Positions 56,045-64,000 of a stretch of DNA of 64,000 bases are shown piece after piece (positions within the stretch are counted from its first letter, which is position 1; every line of letters begins with the position of its first letter). The stretch spans positions 573,062-637,061 of the forward strand of contig NZ_LZQD01000002.1 of the NCBI RefSeq assembly GCF_001858025.1, written 5' to 3'. The stretch is from Trichormus sp. NMC-1. Lineage in GTDB: Bacteria > Cyanobacteriota > Cyanobacteriia > Cyanobacteriales > Nostocaceae. A program made the position numbers and the translations under genes. The notes beneath the pieces are model-generated. The model saw nothing but the letters and a program-made list of their open reading frames with translations. It was not told where the DNA came from and searched no databases.

Positions 56045-56807
56045 AATTACGAATTACGAATTACGAATTACGAATTACGAATTACGAATTACGAATTACG
56101 AATTACGAATTACGAATTACGAATTACGAATTACGAATTACGAATTACGAATTACGAATTACGAATTACGAATTACGAATTACGAATTACGAATTACGAA
56201 TTACGAATTACGAATTACGAATTACGAATTACGAATTACGAATTACGAATTACGAATTACGAATTACGAATTACGAATTACGAATTACGAATTACGAATT
56301 ACGAATTACGAATTACGAATTACGAATTACGAATTACGAATTACGAATTACGAATTACGAATTACGAATTACGAATTACGAATTACGAATTACGAATTAC
56401 GAATTACGAATTACGAATTACGAATTACGAATTACGAATTACGAATTACGAATTACGAATTACGAATTACGAATTACGAATTACGAATTACGAATTACGA
56501 ATTACGAATTACGAATTACGAATTACGAATTACGAATTACGAATTACGAATTACGAATTACGAATTACGAATTACGAATTACGAATTACGAATTACGAAT
56601 TACGAATTACGAATTACGAATTACGAATTACGAATTACGAATTACGAATTACGAATTACGAATTACGAATTACGAATTACGAATTACGAATTACGAATTA
56701 CGAATTACGAATTACGAATTACGAATTACGAATTACGAATTACGAATTACGAATTACGAATTACGAATTACGAATTACGAATTACGAATTACGAATTACG
56801 AATTACG
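56045..56807. repeat. Heptanucleotide tandem array (AATTACG)n, about 109 copies
   Basis: About 763 bp of perfect 7-bp periodicity without visible interruption. The plus strand has no stop in any frame (NYELRIT repeat) but no start either. The right end runs into GCAAAGCGGTACTAGT, a dispersed boundary motif. It lies between selO and the convergent diguanylate cyclase gene. Confidence 0.98.
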
Positions 56808-56831
56808 CAAAGCGGTACTAGTTTCTGTCTT

Positions 56832-57872
56832 TCACTTTTCCCTTGTCTGTGATTCTGTTAAATTTTCAGCTATAATGCGGTTTCTACCCTGGGCTTTAGC
56901 AGCATAGAGCGCTTTGTCAACAATCTCAATTAAGCTATTCGGAGAAATCTCCAAATGAGGAAAAATAGTTGCAACTCCTACACTCAAAGTTATAAAATTA
57001 TCAACTTTAGATTTAGCATGGATAATCTTGAGATTATATACCTCTTGTCGGATTTGTTCAGCTAAATATACAGCCCCCTGAAAATCGGTATTGGAGAGAA
57101 TTATGACAAATTCTTCTCCACCATAACGCGCTACTAAATCAGATGGACGCTTAGTTGATAATTTTATTGTTTTAGCAATCTTCTGTAAACAATAATCTCC
57201 CGTTAAGTGACCATAGGTATCATTATAATTTTTGAAAAAATCTACATCACATAATAATAGAGATAGAGGCATATTTTCACGAGCAAGTCGTTGCCATTCT
57301 AGATTTAAATAGTCATCAAATTTTCTCCGGTTGGCTACTCCTGTCAATCCATCTAACAGCGCAAACTGTTGTAGCTGCTCATTGGCTGCAAGCAAAGCAT
57401 CTTCAATTCTTCGGCGTACCTTTATTTCTTCCTGCAATTGCTGGTTTTGTTCAATCAGTCGCTGATGTTGCTGGTAAAGGATCAATTGATTTTTTACCCG
57501 TGCTAACACTTCTAACTCTTGAAAAGGCTTTGTAATGTAGTCTACTCCACCAATCTCAAACGCCTTAATTTTATCTATAGTTTGGTCTAAAGCGCTAATA
57601 AAAATTATGGGAATATTTGCAGTTTCTGACTGAGCTTTTAATTGCTTACAAACTTCATAGCCATTTAGATCAGGCATATTAATATCAAGTAAAATCAAGT
57701 CAGGAGGTTCTATCTTCGCTGCCTGAATTGCAACTTTTCCGCTGAGAGTTTTCTTAACTTTTAATCCTTTTGACTCTAAAATTTTAGATAGTAATCGTAG
57801 ATTGTCTGGGTTGTCATCAACAATCAAAATCAAACCAAAATCGTTATAGTTATAATATTTTGATAAAGGCAT
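56832..57872 (-). CDS. Response regulator with GGDEF diguanylate cyclase domain (PleD-like)
   Basis: A 346-residue protein. The receiver domain (residues ~14-130) has LILIVDDNPDNLRLLSKILE, phosphoacceptor Asp in DLILLDINMPDLNGYEVC, and the KPF lysine. After a coiled coil (~135-165) the GGDEF domain shows DGLTGVANRRKFDDYL and the active motif YGGEEFVIIL. It should make cyclic di-GMP. It follows the phytochrome kinase gene by 9 bp on the same strand, so light-dependent phosphorylation is likely to control cyclic di-GMP synthesis. Confidence 0.94.
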   Translation of the reverse strand: MPLSKYYNYNDFGLILIVDDNPDNLRLLSKILESKGLKVKKTLSGKVAIQAAKIEPPDLILLDINMPDLNGYEVCKQLKAQSETANIPIIFISALDQTIDKIKAFEIGGVDYITKPFQELEVLARVKNQLILYQQHQRLIEQNQQLQEEIKVRRRIEDALLAANEQLQQFALLDGLTGVANRRKFDDYLNLEWQRLARENMPLSLLLCDVDFFKNYNDTYGHLTGDYCLQKIAKTIKLSTKRPSDLVARYGGEEFVIILSNTDFQGAVYLAEQIRQEVYNLKIIHAKSKVDNFITLSVGVATIFPHLEISPNSLIEIVDKALYAAKAQGRNRIIAENLTESQTREK

Positions 57873-57881
57873 AAGTTTATT

Positions 57882-60866
57882 TTATTTTTCAGAAGTAAGA
57901 TTAATAATTGTCTCGATATGAAAGTTATCAACTAAATTTTTCAATGTATCAGCAATTTGTTGGTGTTCTGGGAGGATTAGTTGAAAAAGTTCGTGTAGTT
58001 TACCATCATCAAGAACTAATGCTGCTTCATGAACTTGAGCAATCCAGTTAGGAGGCATAACCTGTAAATCCAATCTAGTTAATAATATTAATTTATTATT
58101 ATCTTGTTTAGGCAGCTTTTGGCGATAATTTTTCTGTGAATAGACATAGCGTAAGTTTAGATAATGTGCCATTTTTTCAAAGAGAATACTTTCTTCAAAA
58201 GGCTTGGCAACAATATCATCACAACCAACGTCTAAAATGGCTTGTTTATCTTCTTCAAAAGCACTGGCAGTGATAGCAATTATCGTCAATTTTTTGCCTT
58301 GACTCATAGCTCGAATTTGCTTAGTTGCTTCATATCCATTCATCACAGGCATTTGTATATCCATCCAAATTAAATCAGGTTTCCATTCTTTGTAAATTTC
58401 AATTGCTTCTACACCATTTTCGACGGCACATACATCAAAACCAACATATTTCAGCAGTTTGACAAGTAGCTGCCGATTTTCTAAAATATCCTCAACAATC
58501 AAGATGCGATATCTAGGCTGTCCCGGTTCTATTCCAACTACGCGTTTGATATTTTGAATGGGAGAAATCACATCGACGTTATTAGCTAAGGCAAGTTGAA
58601 GGCAACAAATAAAAGTTGTTCCTTCACCTAAAATACTGCTCATTGTCACATCACCTCCCATGAGTCTGGCAAATTGGCGACTAATAGCTAGTCCCAGTCC
58701 AGTACCCTGCATAAACTGTCGTCCACCTTTAGCTTGTAGGAAAGCTTCAAAAATTAATTCTTGGTCTTCATGAGCAATGCCTGTCCCTGTATCTTCAACT
58801 TCAAATTGAACAATTATCTTGTCTGTTTCTAATTCTAAATATTTAGAATCTCTGGGATAAGAAACCCTAATACAAACATGACCAACAACGGTAAATTTGA
58901 TAGCATTACCTATGAGATTAATTAGTATTTGTCTGAGCTTACCTTCATCTCCATAAACATATTGAGTCACCTCCGCACTAAATTCAGTGATTAAATTTAT
59001 GCCCTTGTCTGCGGCTTTGAGGGCAAACATTTCTTGAATTGAGTAAATGAGACGATGTAAATCGAAATAGATTTCATTTAAAGTGAGTTGACCTGCTTCA
59101 ATTTTAGACATTTCTAAAACATCATTAATTAAAGCTAGTAAATGCTCACCACTACGACTAATGATGTCTAAATTTTCTTTATCTTCTTCAGATAAGGAGC
59201 TATTGCGGGTTAATATTTGCGTGAAACCTAAGATAGCATTGAGTGGAGTTCGTAATTCATGACTCATCTTGGCCAGGAATTGACTTTTAGCTTGATTGGC
59301 AATTTCTGCCTGTTCAGCTGCTTGCTGTAGTGCTAGTTGAGAAAACTCTAATGCGACCAGCATAAGGCTATTTCTCATTTCTTGTGCTACTTCAATTTCA
59401 AATACTTGCCAAGGGAGTGATTTGTCTTTAACTGTTTGTTTCCATAGTTCAAAAGACTTGCGTGGTGTGAGGTACTGGTTATCGTCTGAGTTAATAGATA
59501 CAGCTTTGTGAGGATTACCTGCCCAATTCACAGTTTGAATTTGCTCTGGTCTAAACCAAATGATATGATAAGACCTGTGATGGAGAACAATAGAAATTGC
59601 TAAAATACCGCTGGCAATATCTTTAAAATTAGCTGCATTTGGATATACTTGTGAGAGTGAATCTGTGTAAAAAATCTCTTGTTGATTTTGATTCAATGTC
59701 CATTCTACTAGCTCTCTTGTATCTTGTTCTGAAGGCGTATGACCAATTAAGATTAATTGTCCTTGTAATAAGATAGCAGCACCAGTAGCTCTCAGTAAAT
59801 TCAATAAACTTGTTTCATTTCTCTTGAATACATTACCGATGTAATCTAATTCATTAGTTAAATTTTGATTTAGCTGCTGCTGAATTAATTTTACTTGTTG
59901 ACGGTAGAAACTTAATGCCCGTTCCTGATGATTAATTAATTCAATTGAGGCAAATTGACCAATGACTTTGCAAATTTTGCGAATTTCATAATCAACATAT
60001 TGGATTGAATAATGGTGACAAGCAATCAAACCCCAAAGCTTATTTTCATGAATGAGAGAAATGGACATTGAACAAGCAACACCCATATTCTGTAAATATT
60101 CTATATGACATGATGAGATACTTCTCAATATCGAACCACTTAAGTCAAGGGGTTGATTTGTGAGAGGATTATTGGTAGGAATAATTTTGACGGGTTGATA
60201 ATTAACATCTGGGATAACTCGCAGCCGATTTTGGTAGTAAAGTTGTCTGGCTTGATTGGGAATGTCAAAAGCTGGATAATGTAGTCCTAAATAACTGTCT
60301 AGATGACTTTGTTTATCTTCAGCAATCACAACTCCGCTATAGTCTGATTCAAATCTGTAGATCATTACTCTGTCAAATGCAGTTATTTTTCTAATTTCTT
60401 GGGCAATAATCTGAGAGATATCGGATAAATGAGATGCATGAGCGATCTTAAAAATTGCTTTTTCTAAAAAATGGGCATATGCTATTTTTGGTGTTTTTTT
60501 AGTAGATGAATGAGGTTCCAGTTCCAGAATCAAAACTCCATGAAAACGATGAAGCATTCCCAGGAAGACTGAAGATCTAATTTCTAAAAAATTGATGAAT
60601 CCACATTTGTCTTCTTGCAAAGAATTGGTAATTAATTCTACTTTTTCTGGAGATAATAAACAGTTTAAGTTTTCTCCAAGTAAAGACTCTGCGGGAATAC
60701 CAAAAAATTGATTTGTATTTTCACTAACTTGTAAGATTTTTAAATTTGGTTCTTGTAAAGCGAAGATTACACCATGAGGTTGGATATGACCGGGAATATG
60801 AATTGGCTGTTGTTCGTAATTACTAAAATCGAGTCCTTCTGGTATATCAAAATATTTATTATTCAT
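57882..60866 (-). CDS. Phytochrome-like hybrid histidine kinase (PAS-GAF-PHY-HisKA-HATPase-REC)
   Basis: A 994-residue hybrid kinase. [45 protein letters not shown], and [19 protein letters not shown] with Cys253 at the Cph1-type bilin attachment site. The N-terminal cysteine of biliverdin-binding phytochromes is not present ([11 protein letters not shown]). [23 protein letters not shown]. Kinase: [20 protein letters not shown] (H box) and [15 protein letters not shown] with the G boxes ([20 protein letters not shown]). [23 protein letters not shown] with [15 protein letters not shown]. It probably binds phycocyanobilin and senses red/far-red light. Confidence 0.93.
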   Translation of the reverse strand: MNNKYFDIPEGLDFSNYEQQPIHIPGHIQPHGVIFALQEPNLKILQVSENTNQFFGIPAESLLGENLNCLLSPEKVELITNSLQEDKCGFINFLEIRSSVFLGMLHRFHGVLILELEPHSSTKKTPKIAYAHFLEKAIFKIAHASHLSDISQIIAQEIRKITAFDRVMIYRFESDYSGVVIAEDKQSHLDSYLGLHYPAFDIPNQARQLYYQNRLRVIPDVNYQPVKIIPTNNPLTNQPLDLSGSILRSISSCHIEYLQNMGVACSMSISLIHENKLWGLIACHHYSIQYVDYEIRKICKVIGQFASIELINHQERALSFYRQQVKLIQQQLNQNLTNELDYIGNVFKRNETSLLNLLRATGAAILLQGQLILIGHTPSEQDTRELVEWTLNQNQQEIFYTDSLSQVYPNAANFKDIASGILAISIVLHHRSYHIIWFRPEQIQTVNWAGNPHKAVSINSDDNQYLTPRKSFELWKQTVKDKSLPWQVFEIEVAQEMRNSLMLVALEFSQLALQQAAEQAEIANQAKSQFLAKMSHELRTPLNAILGFTQILTRNSSLSEEDKENLDIISRSGEHLLALINDVLEMSKIEAGQLTLNEIYFDLHRLIYSIQEMFALKAADKGINLITEFSAEVTQYVYGDEGKLRQILINLIGNAIKFTVVGHVCIRVSYPRDSKYLELETDKIIVQFEVEDTGTGIAHEDQELIFEAFLQAKGGRQFMQGTGLGLAISRQFARLMGGDVTMSSILGEGTTFICCLQLALANNVDVISPIQNIKRVVGIEPGQPRYRILIVEDILENRQLLVKLLKYVGFDVCAVENGVEAIEIYKEWKPDLIWMDIQMPVMNGYEATKQIRAMSQGKKLTIIAITASAFEEDKQAILDVGCDDIVAKPFEESILFEKMAHYLNLRYVYSQKNYRQKLPKQDNNKLILLTRLDLQVMPPNWIAQVHEAALVLDDGKLHELFQLILPEHQQIADTLKNLVDNFHIETIINLTSEK

Positions 60867-61033
60867 GTATAATTGGTTTGGTTTAAAAATCTGGGTTGAA
60901 ATTTCTTTTTTTTGATGGAAATATCTTTTAAAAAAGTAAGTTAAAAAGTAAATATTAGTTTTTGCCTAAATAAGCAAATTATTAACCTTGCTCCTACCCT
61001 TGCCTAGTTTAAAATATTATACATGGGTATTTA

Positions 61034-62083
61034 TCAGGCGCTGTAATTATACACTTCCCCAAAAGAGTGATCAGTATTAACTTCTACAACAAAATCAACA
61101 GTGGAAGATGTAATCAACGACTTGATGAATAATTCTGGGTGCAAGGCTCGCCAAAAATACTTGACAAATTTTTCTATCTCTGCATCACTCATGCCTGGCT
61201 TCCCAGTAGCAATCATTTGCTTTTCTGCTTGTTTACGCCACTCTAAAGAACAGCGATAATCGGTGGGATACAGGACAATTAAACTATCCAAACGCTGCCA
61301 AAGTGGGAGATAGTTTTTGAGTTGATCATTCATGTCACGAGCAAAAACTCGGTCTTCGTCTGTGATAATTGGCGCGGGTGCGGTAGTAAAAGATTCTGGG
61401 TCAATTGGTTGCACACCGATAAACCAGCCTTCAAATAGCACAATATCTACTTCATCTGCGATAATTTCTGGGGTAGTGCGATCGCCTGCACCTGAGTGAG
61501 CCGATTTATCAAAGCGGGGAATGCTCACAGGACTGTTGCCTTGGCGAAGCTGATCAAGTAAACTTAAACCTAAGTCGATATCGTGGGTTCCTGGTGGGCC
61601 TCGCCAAATCAAACGGGGATCTTGCTGCATTAAAGCCAAGCGATCGCTATAAGTTTTGTACAAGTCATCCAAAGATAAACTCAAAGTCCGGTATCCCAAC
61701 TGCTGGAGAATCAAACAGAGAATCCGCGACATTGTAGTTTTACCAGTACCTTGTCCACCCAAAATCCCCTGAATTACAGGTCTACCCAAATCTTTGCGAC
61801 TTGATGCGATTTTGATTCCCAAAGGTAGCCATAAATCCCACAACACCTGTAACATTTTCTGAGGCGGAATTTTCAGGTGAGTTTGGCAAAATTGACTAAA
61901 AGTGGGTAAAAATAGACCGAGGAGGTGCGATCGCTCTTGAATGACTTGGGATACATTGTCCGGGGTAATATTAAAAACTTTTGCCCTCATAGAATCTACT
62001 AGTGCTGATTCTTGTGCCAAATCTTGCCAAGATCGGTCAATTGCACCAGTGAGCAAAATTTTATTTAACCAATCACTAGTCAT
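61034..62083 (-). CDS. D-glycerate 3-kinase (plant GLYK type)
   Basis: A 349-residue P-loop kinase from ATG 62083. Walker A is ILGGQGTGKTTMSRILCLIL, and family motifs include SLSLDDLYKTYSDRLAL, IWRGPPGTHDIDLGLSLLDQ and VLFEGWFIGVQPI. It phosphorylates glycerate to 3-phosphoglycerate in the last step of photorespiration. The alternative start at 62092 adds three residues. It lies 22 bp downstream of ycf20 and is probably co-transcribed. Confidence 0.92.
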   Translation of the reverse strand: MTSDWLNKILLTGAIDRSWQDLAQESALVDSMRAKVFNITPDNVSQVIQERSHLLGLFLPTFSQFCQTHLKIPPQKMLQVLWDLWLPLGIKIASSRKDLGRPVIQGILGGQGTGKTTMSRILCLILQQLGYRTLSLSLDDLYKTYSDRLALMQQDPRLIWRGPPGTHDIDLGLSLLDQLRQGNSPVSIPRFDKSAHSGAGDRTTPEIIADEVDIVLFEGWFIGVQPIDPESFTTAPAPIITDEDRVFARDMNDQLKNYLPLWQRLDSLIVLYPTDYRCSLEWRKQAEKQMIATGKPGMSDAEIEKFVKYFWRALHPELFIKSLITSSTVDFVVEVNTDHSFGEVYNYSA

Positions 62084-62105
62084 AATCAGCACCCCAACTA
62101 AAAAA

Positions 62106-62438
62106 TCACGAACCCAGCTTAAATGCTTCTAAAAATAGACTATAGATAAAACCAACCTTGAGTAAATTGAGTGATTCTACCCAAAGAGCTTGTCTTGCAA
62201 AAAAGCTGCGACTATAAAATATTCTGCTGGTAATCTCCGTCAGCAAGACTAAAAAAGCAGCAATCACAATATCCAATTCTGCCTTTTGTCCAGCGGTAGT
62301 AGATACCGCAGAACCTAGAAAAAAACCAAACAACCAACTAATTAACAATAGTGATAATCGCCGCCAAGGATTGATAAACCATTGCCCCAAGCTCGTAGCA
62401 ATGGTATCTAATAAATTGTTAAGACGAGTATTTTGCAT
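62106..62438 (-). CDS. ycf20: Ycf20-family (DUF565) membrane protein
   Basis: A 110-residue protein with two or three hydrophobic segments (LLLISWLFGFFLGSAVSTTA, LDIVIAAFLVLLTEITSRIF) and the family motif FLGSAVSTTAGQKAELDIV. Ycf20/DUF565 proteins occur in cyanobacteria and plastids; one plant member affects photoprotection. The start (MQNTRLNNLLDTIATSLGQW) is typical. The glycerate kinase gene follows. Confidence 0.85.
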   Translation of the reverse strand: MQNTRLNNLLDTIATSLGQWFINPWRRLSLLLISWLFGFFLGSAVSTTAGQKAELDIVIAAFLVLLTEITSRIFYSRSFFARQALWVESLNLLKVGFIYSLFLEAFKLGS

Positions 62439-62913
62439 TAAAGAGACTGCGGGGTAAAATTAAATGAGTTATCAGTTTTTCCTGTCACCTGTTTATTGAG
62501 GGCATAGGATTTTAGTCTCAGCTTATTTAATGTTGTTATAAATAGCTCTGTGGTTTTCAGTGTACATCAAAAATTATACAAACTATTATCTTGAGTCATA
62601 CATATTTCCAAAATATTACTGCTCCAAAGGGTGGTATCTCCCAGCCTTCCAAGGTTATCTTAAATATAAAGCGTGAATTATCCAAGATGAAATTTACCTT
62701 CTAACTCAGGAGGTTACTAAAAATAGACTTTGTTAGCAGTAATATCTGACTGGCAAAAATTATGTTTTTTAACCTTCATAATGGATTTATTAACATATAT
62801 GCTCTTAATTATCACCATGTCTAATACGGTTAAGACTCTTTAATTCCCATGTGGAATTATCGGCTACCCTGCGATTAAGGCTAATCAAAATCTTATCTCT
62901 AAACACTATCATT
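62439..62913. other. Intergenic region between ycf20 and a lipoprotein gene
   Basis: Divergent promoters are expected here. I see no repeat array and no small ORF with a convincing start. Short AT-rich runs occur throughout. Confidence 0.4.
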
Positions 62914-63522
62914 ATGAAATCTGCCATGTATCGTAACTTCGCTATTGTCGGCTGTGCATTGGGGCTATTAGGACTAATGATGGGATGCCTAGAAATGACT
63001 GTATCATTTGATTCTAATAAGCCAAAAACCTCCACATTAGAGCAGAGGAAATCCGCACCTGTTGCTTCCGAAGTGATATCTGCTCATGCAGCTAATGGCA
63101 CAACTAGCCCAAGCAAGCAATTAGAAAAACCGAGTCCAGAAAATTCACCTCATGTCTTGTCATCTCAGCTTGAATCCGCTAATAAAAGCAAAAGCTTAGG
63201 CAGTTTGCGAATGAGCAATCAAACAAATCAGCCTGTACGTCTAGCTCTATTAGCGCGACAGTCAGCAGTTAAAAACTCCTCCCAGAGCAAAACTAAATAT
63301 AATATTCCGGCTCATTGGGATTTTGCTCCCCAAGAAGGTAGTCAGAAGGGTTTAATTTTATCCCTGCCACAGGGTAATCTAAAACTAGAACAGGGAGATA
63401 TTTTAGTGGCTTTTGCCCAAGATGGTTCTCGACGCTATTGGGGACCTTATGTTATTGGGGAAACTTCCTCACCTAAATGGAATTCCCAAACCAAAGAATG
63501 GCAATTGCTACTAACTCCATAA
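62914..63522 (+). CDS. Putative lipoprotein of unknown function
   Basis: A 202-residue protein from ATG 62914; the GTG at 62851 is rejected because signal-peptide features begin at MKSAMYRNFAIVGCALGLLG. The lipobox is LMMGC, so it should be a lipoprotein. A Ser/Lys-rich low-complexity linker (residues ~30-110) leads to a compact C-terminal domain (IPAHWDFAPQEGSQKGLILS, FAQDGSRRYWGPYVIGET). I do not recognise the family. It stands alone. Confidence 0.65.
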   Translation: MKSAMYRNFAIVGCALGLLGLMMGCLEMTVSFDSNKPKTSTLEQRKSAPVASEVISAHAANGTTSPSKQLEKPSPENSPHVLSSQLESANKSKSLGSLRMSNQTNQPVRLALLARQSAVKNSSQSKTKYNIPAHWDFAPQEGSQKGLILSLPQGNLKLEQGDILVAFAQDGSRRYWGPYVIGETSSPKWNSQTKEWQLLLTP

Positions 63523-63639
63523 TTGGTATTAGTAAGTTGGCAAAAATGTCTAATGCAAACCCAGAGAATAATAGTTTGTCCGGTCGATAAATTTATCAAA
63601 AAATATGTAACAACATTCAAAAAGTGATGAAAGGGCAAT

Positions 63640-63762
63640 CAGCAGCAATTAGAAGCAATGGCAGAATTTCAAGTTACTGTTGATGGGAATTTGCGAAAAC
63701 TAAAAGATCCATTTTTTGTCATTGCAACTCAAAACCCTGTTGAATCTCGTGGTACTTATTAA
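63640..63762 (+). pseudogene. MoxR-type AAA+ ATPase fragment
   Basis: A frame reads [17 protein letters not shown] and [18 protein letters not shown], then stops. This is the MoxR signature around the sensor-1 asparagine (family pattern [33 protein letters not shown]). The N-terminal Walker A half and the remainder of the domain are missing. Confidence 0.75.
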
Positions 63763-64000
63763 AAAACCCGAAAGAGCAGGATTAAAATCTGCTGTGCAAT
63801 TATGGTTAGATAAATATGGCAATCCTCAGAGTGGATTGATGTAGAGACAGAAAATTTTCCGTCTCTGCCGATATGCCTTACAGTGAAGTTTGTAGTTTAC
63901 AGCGATTTGCGGGTAAATGAACCACATCTTACAGCGGTTTCCGCTCTTATGAAGTACATCTTAGCCCCCTCATCGCTTGCGGGGAGGGGGTTGGGGGTGG
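63763..64000. other. Window end: decayed sequence and repeats
   Basis: A short frame (KPERAGLKSAVQLWLDKYGN to 63842) may be another gene fragment. GTAGAGACAGAAAATTTTCC..CGTCTCTG (63841-63866) is a diverged GTAGAGAC palindrome. The last ~40 bases are the GGGGAGGGGGTTGGGGGTGG repeat type. Confidence 0.45.

Noticed and set aside
56045..56807. Stop-free plus-strand frames (NYELRIT repeat)
   Set aside because: No start codon or ribosome-binding site; a consequence of 7-bp periodicity.
62851..62913. GTG start extending the lipoprotein by 21 residues
   Set aside because: It would put residues before the signal peptide. The ATG at 62914 gives a normal lipoprotein signal.

Overview
The window is chromosomal DNA of a filamentous, Nostoc/Anabaena-type cyanobacterium. 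Evidence: photosynthesis genes (petL, an isiA remnant with isiB and isiC, a photosystem I accumulation factor), cyanobacterial or plastid-type families (ldpA, ycf45, ycf20, a Cph1-type phytochrome), carbon-concentrating transporters (cmpA, sbtA/sbtB, bicA), frequent GCGATCGC (HIP1) octamers, and many heptanucleotide tandem repeats and small palindromic elements between genes. Genes lie on both strands with long AT-rich, repeat-filled spacers. No rRNA or tRNA gene and no CRISPR array was seen.

Layout. 1-2.7 kb: exopolysaccharide genes (two family 2 glycosyltransferases and a WcaF-like acetyltransferase), split by a 400-bp heptamer array. 2.9-9.2 kb: ycf45, ldpA, murT, a photosystem I factor and an unknown gene. 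9.3-15.9 kb: cobalamin genes (cbiET on the minus strand; a B12 riboswitch, cobG, cobH, cobI and a cbiG-cobJ fusion on the plus strand) with a HigBA-like toxin-antitoxin pair between. 16-21 kb: a SET-domain gene, a pentapeptide-repeat protein, a fibrillin-like protein, an SGNH hydrolase and a 46-residue membrane protein, in repeat-rich DNA. 21.2-24.1 kb: a large PlsY-PEP-utilising fusion. 24.6-32.2 kb: inorganic-carbon uptake, with an intact cmpA, a deletion-scarred cmpB/cmpD remnant, GC-richer sbtA-sbtB, an IS630-like scrap, bicA and a second cmpD-like tail. 32.3-33.6 kb: a toxin-antitoxin pair whose toxin is broken by a 139-bp MITE.

33.6-43.6 kb is the most distinctive region. It looks like a thiazole/oxazole-modified peptide (TOMM, linear azole) cluster. 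A 120-residue precursor has a 15-cysteine Cys-Gly core. Downstream are a ThiF-like partner with an apparent leader-binding domain, a YcaO cyclodehydratase ending in PxPxP, and a SagB-type dehydrogenase. Divergently placed are an ABC exporter, an HlyD-type adaptor and a MacB-type permease, the last two separated by an IS607 remnant where an ATPase gene would be expected.

44-64 kb: YegS-like lipid kinase, ExoD, a seven-copy 82-bp tandem array, aroB, petL, the isi locus with a broken isiA, bioB, a GNAT acetyltransferase, selO, a 109-copy heptamer array, a diguanylate cyclase response regulator next to a phytochrome hybrid kinase, glycerate kinase, ycf20, a lipoprotein and a moxR scrap.

A recurring theme is short repeats and MITE-like elements entering or reshaping genes (ldpA, the ThiF-like gene, the sagB-like gene, the parE-type toxin, possibly cbiET). 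All family assignments were made by eye from the translated sequence, without database searches.
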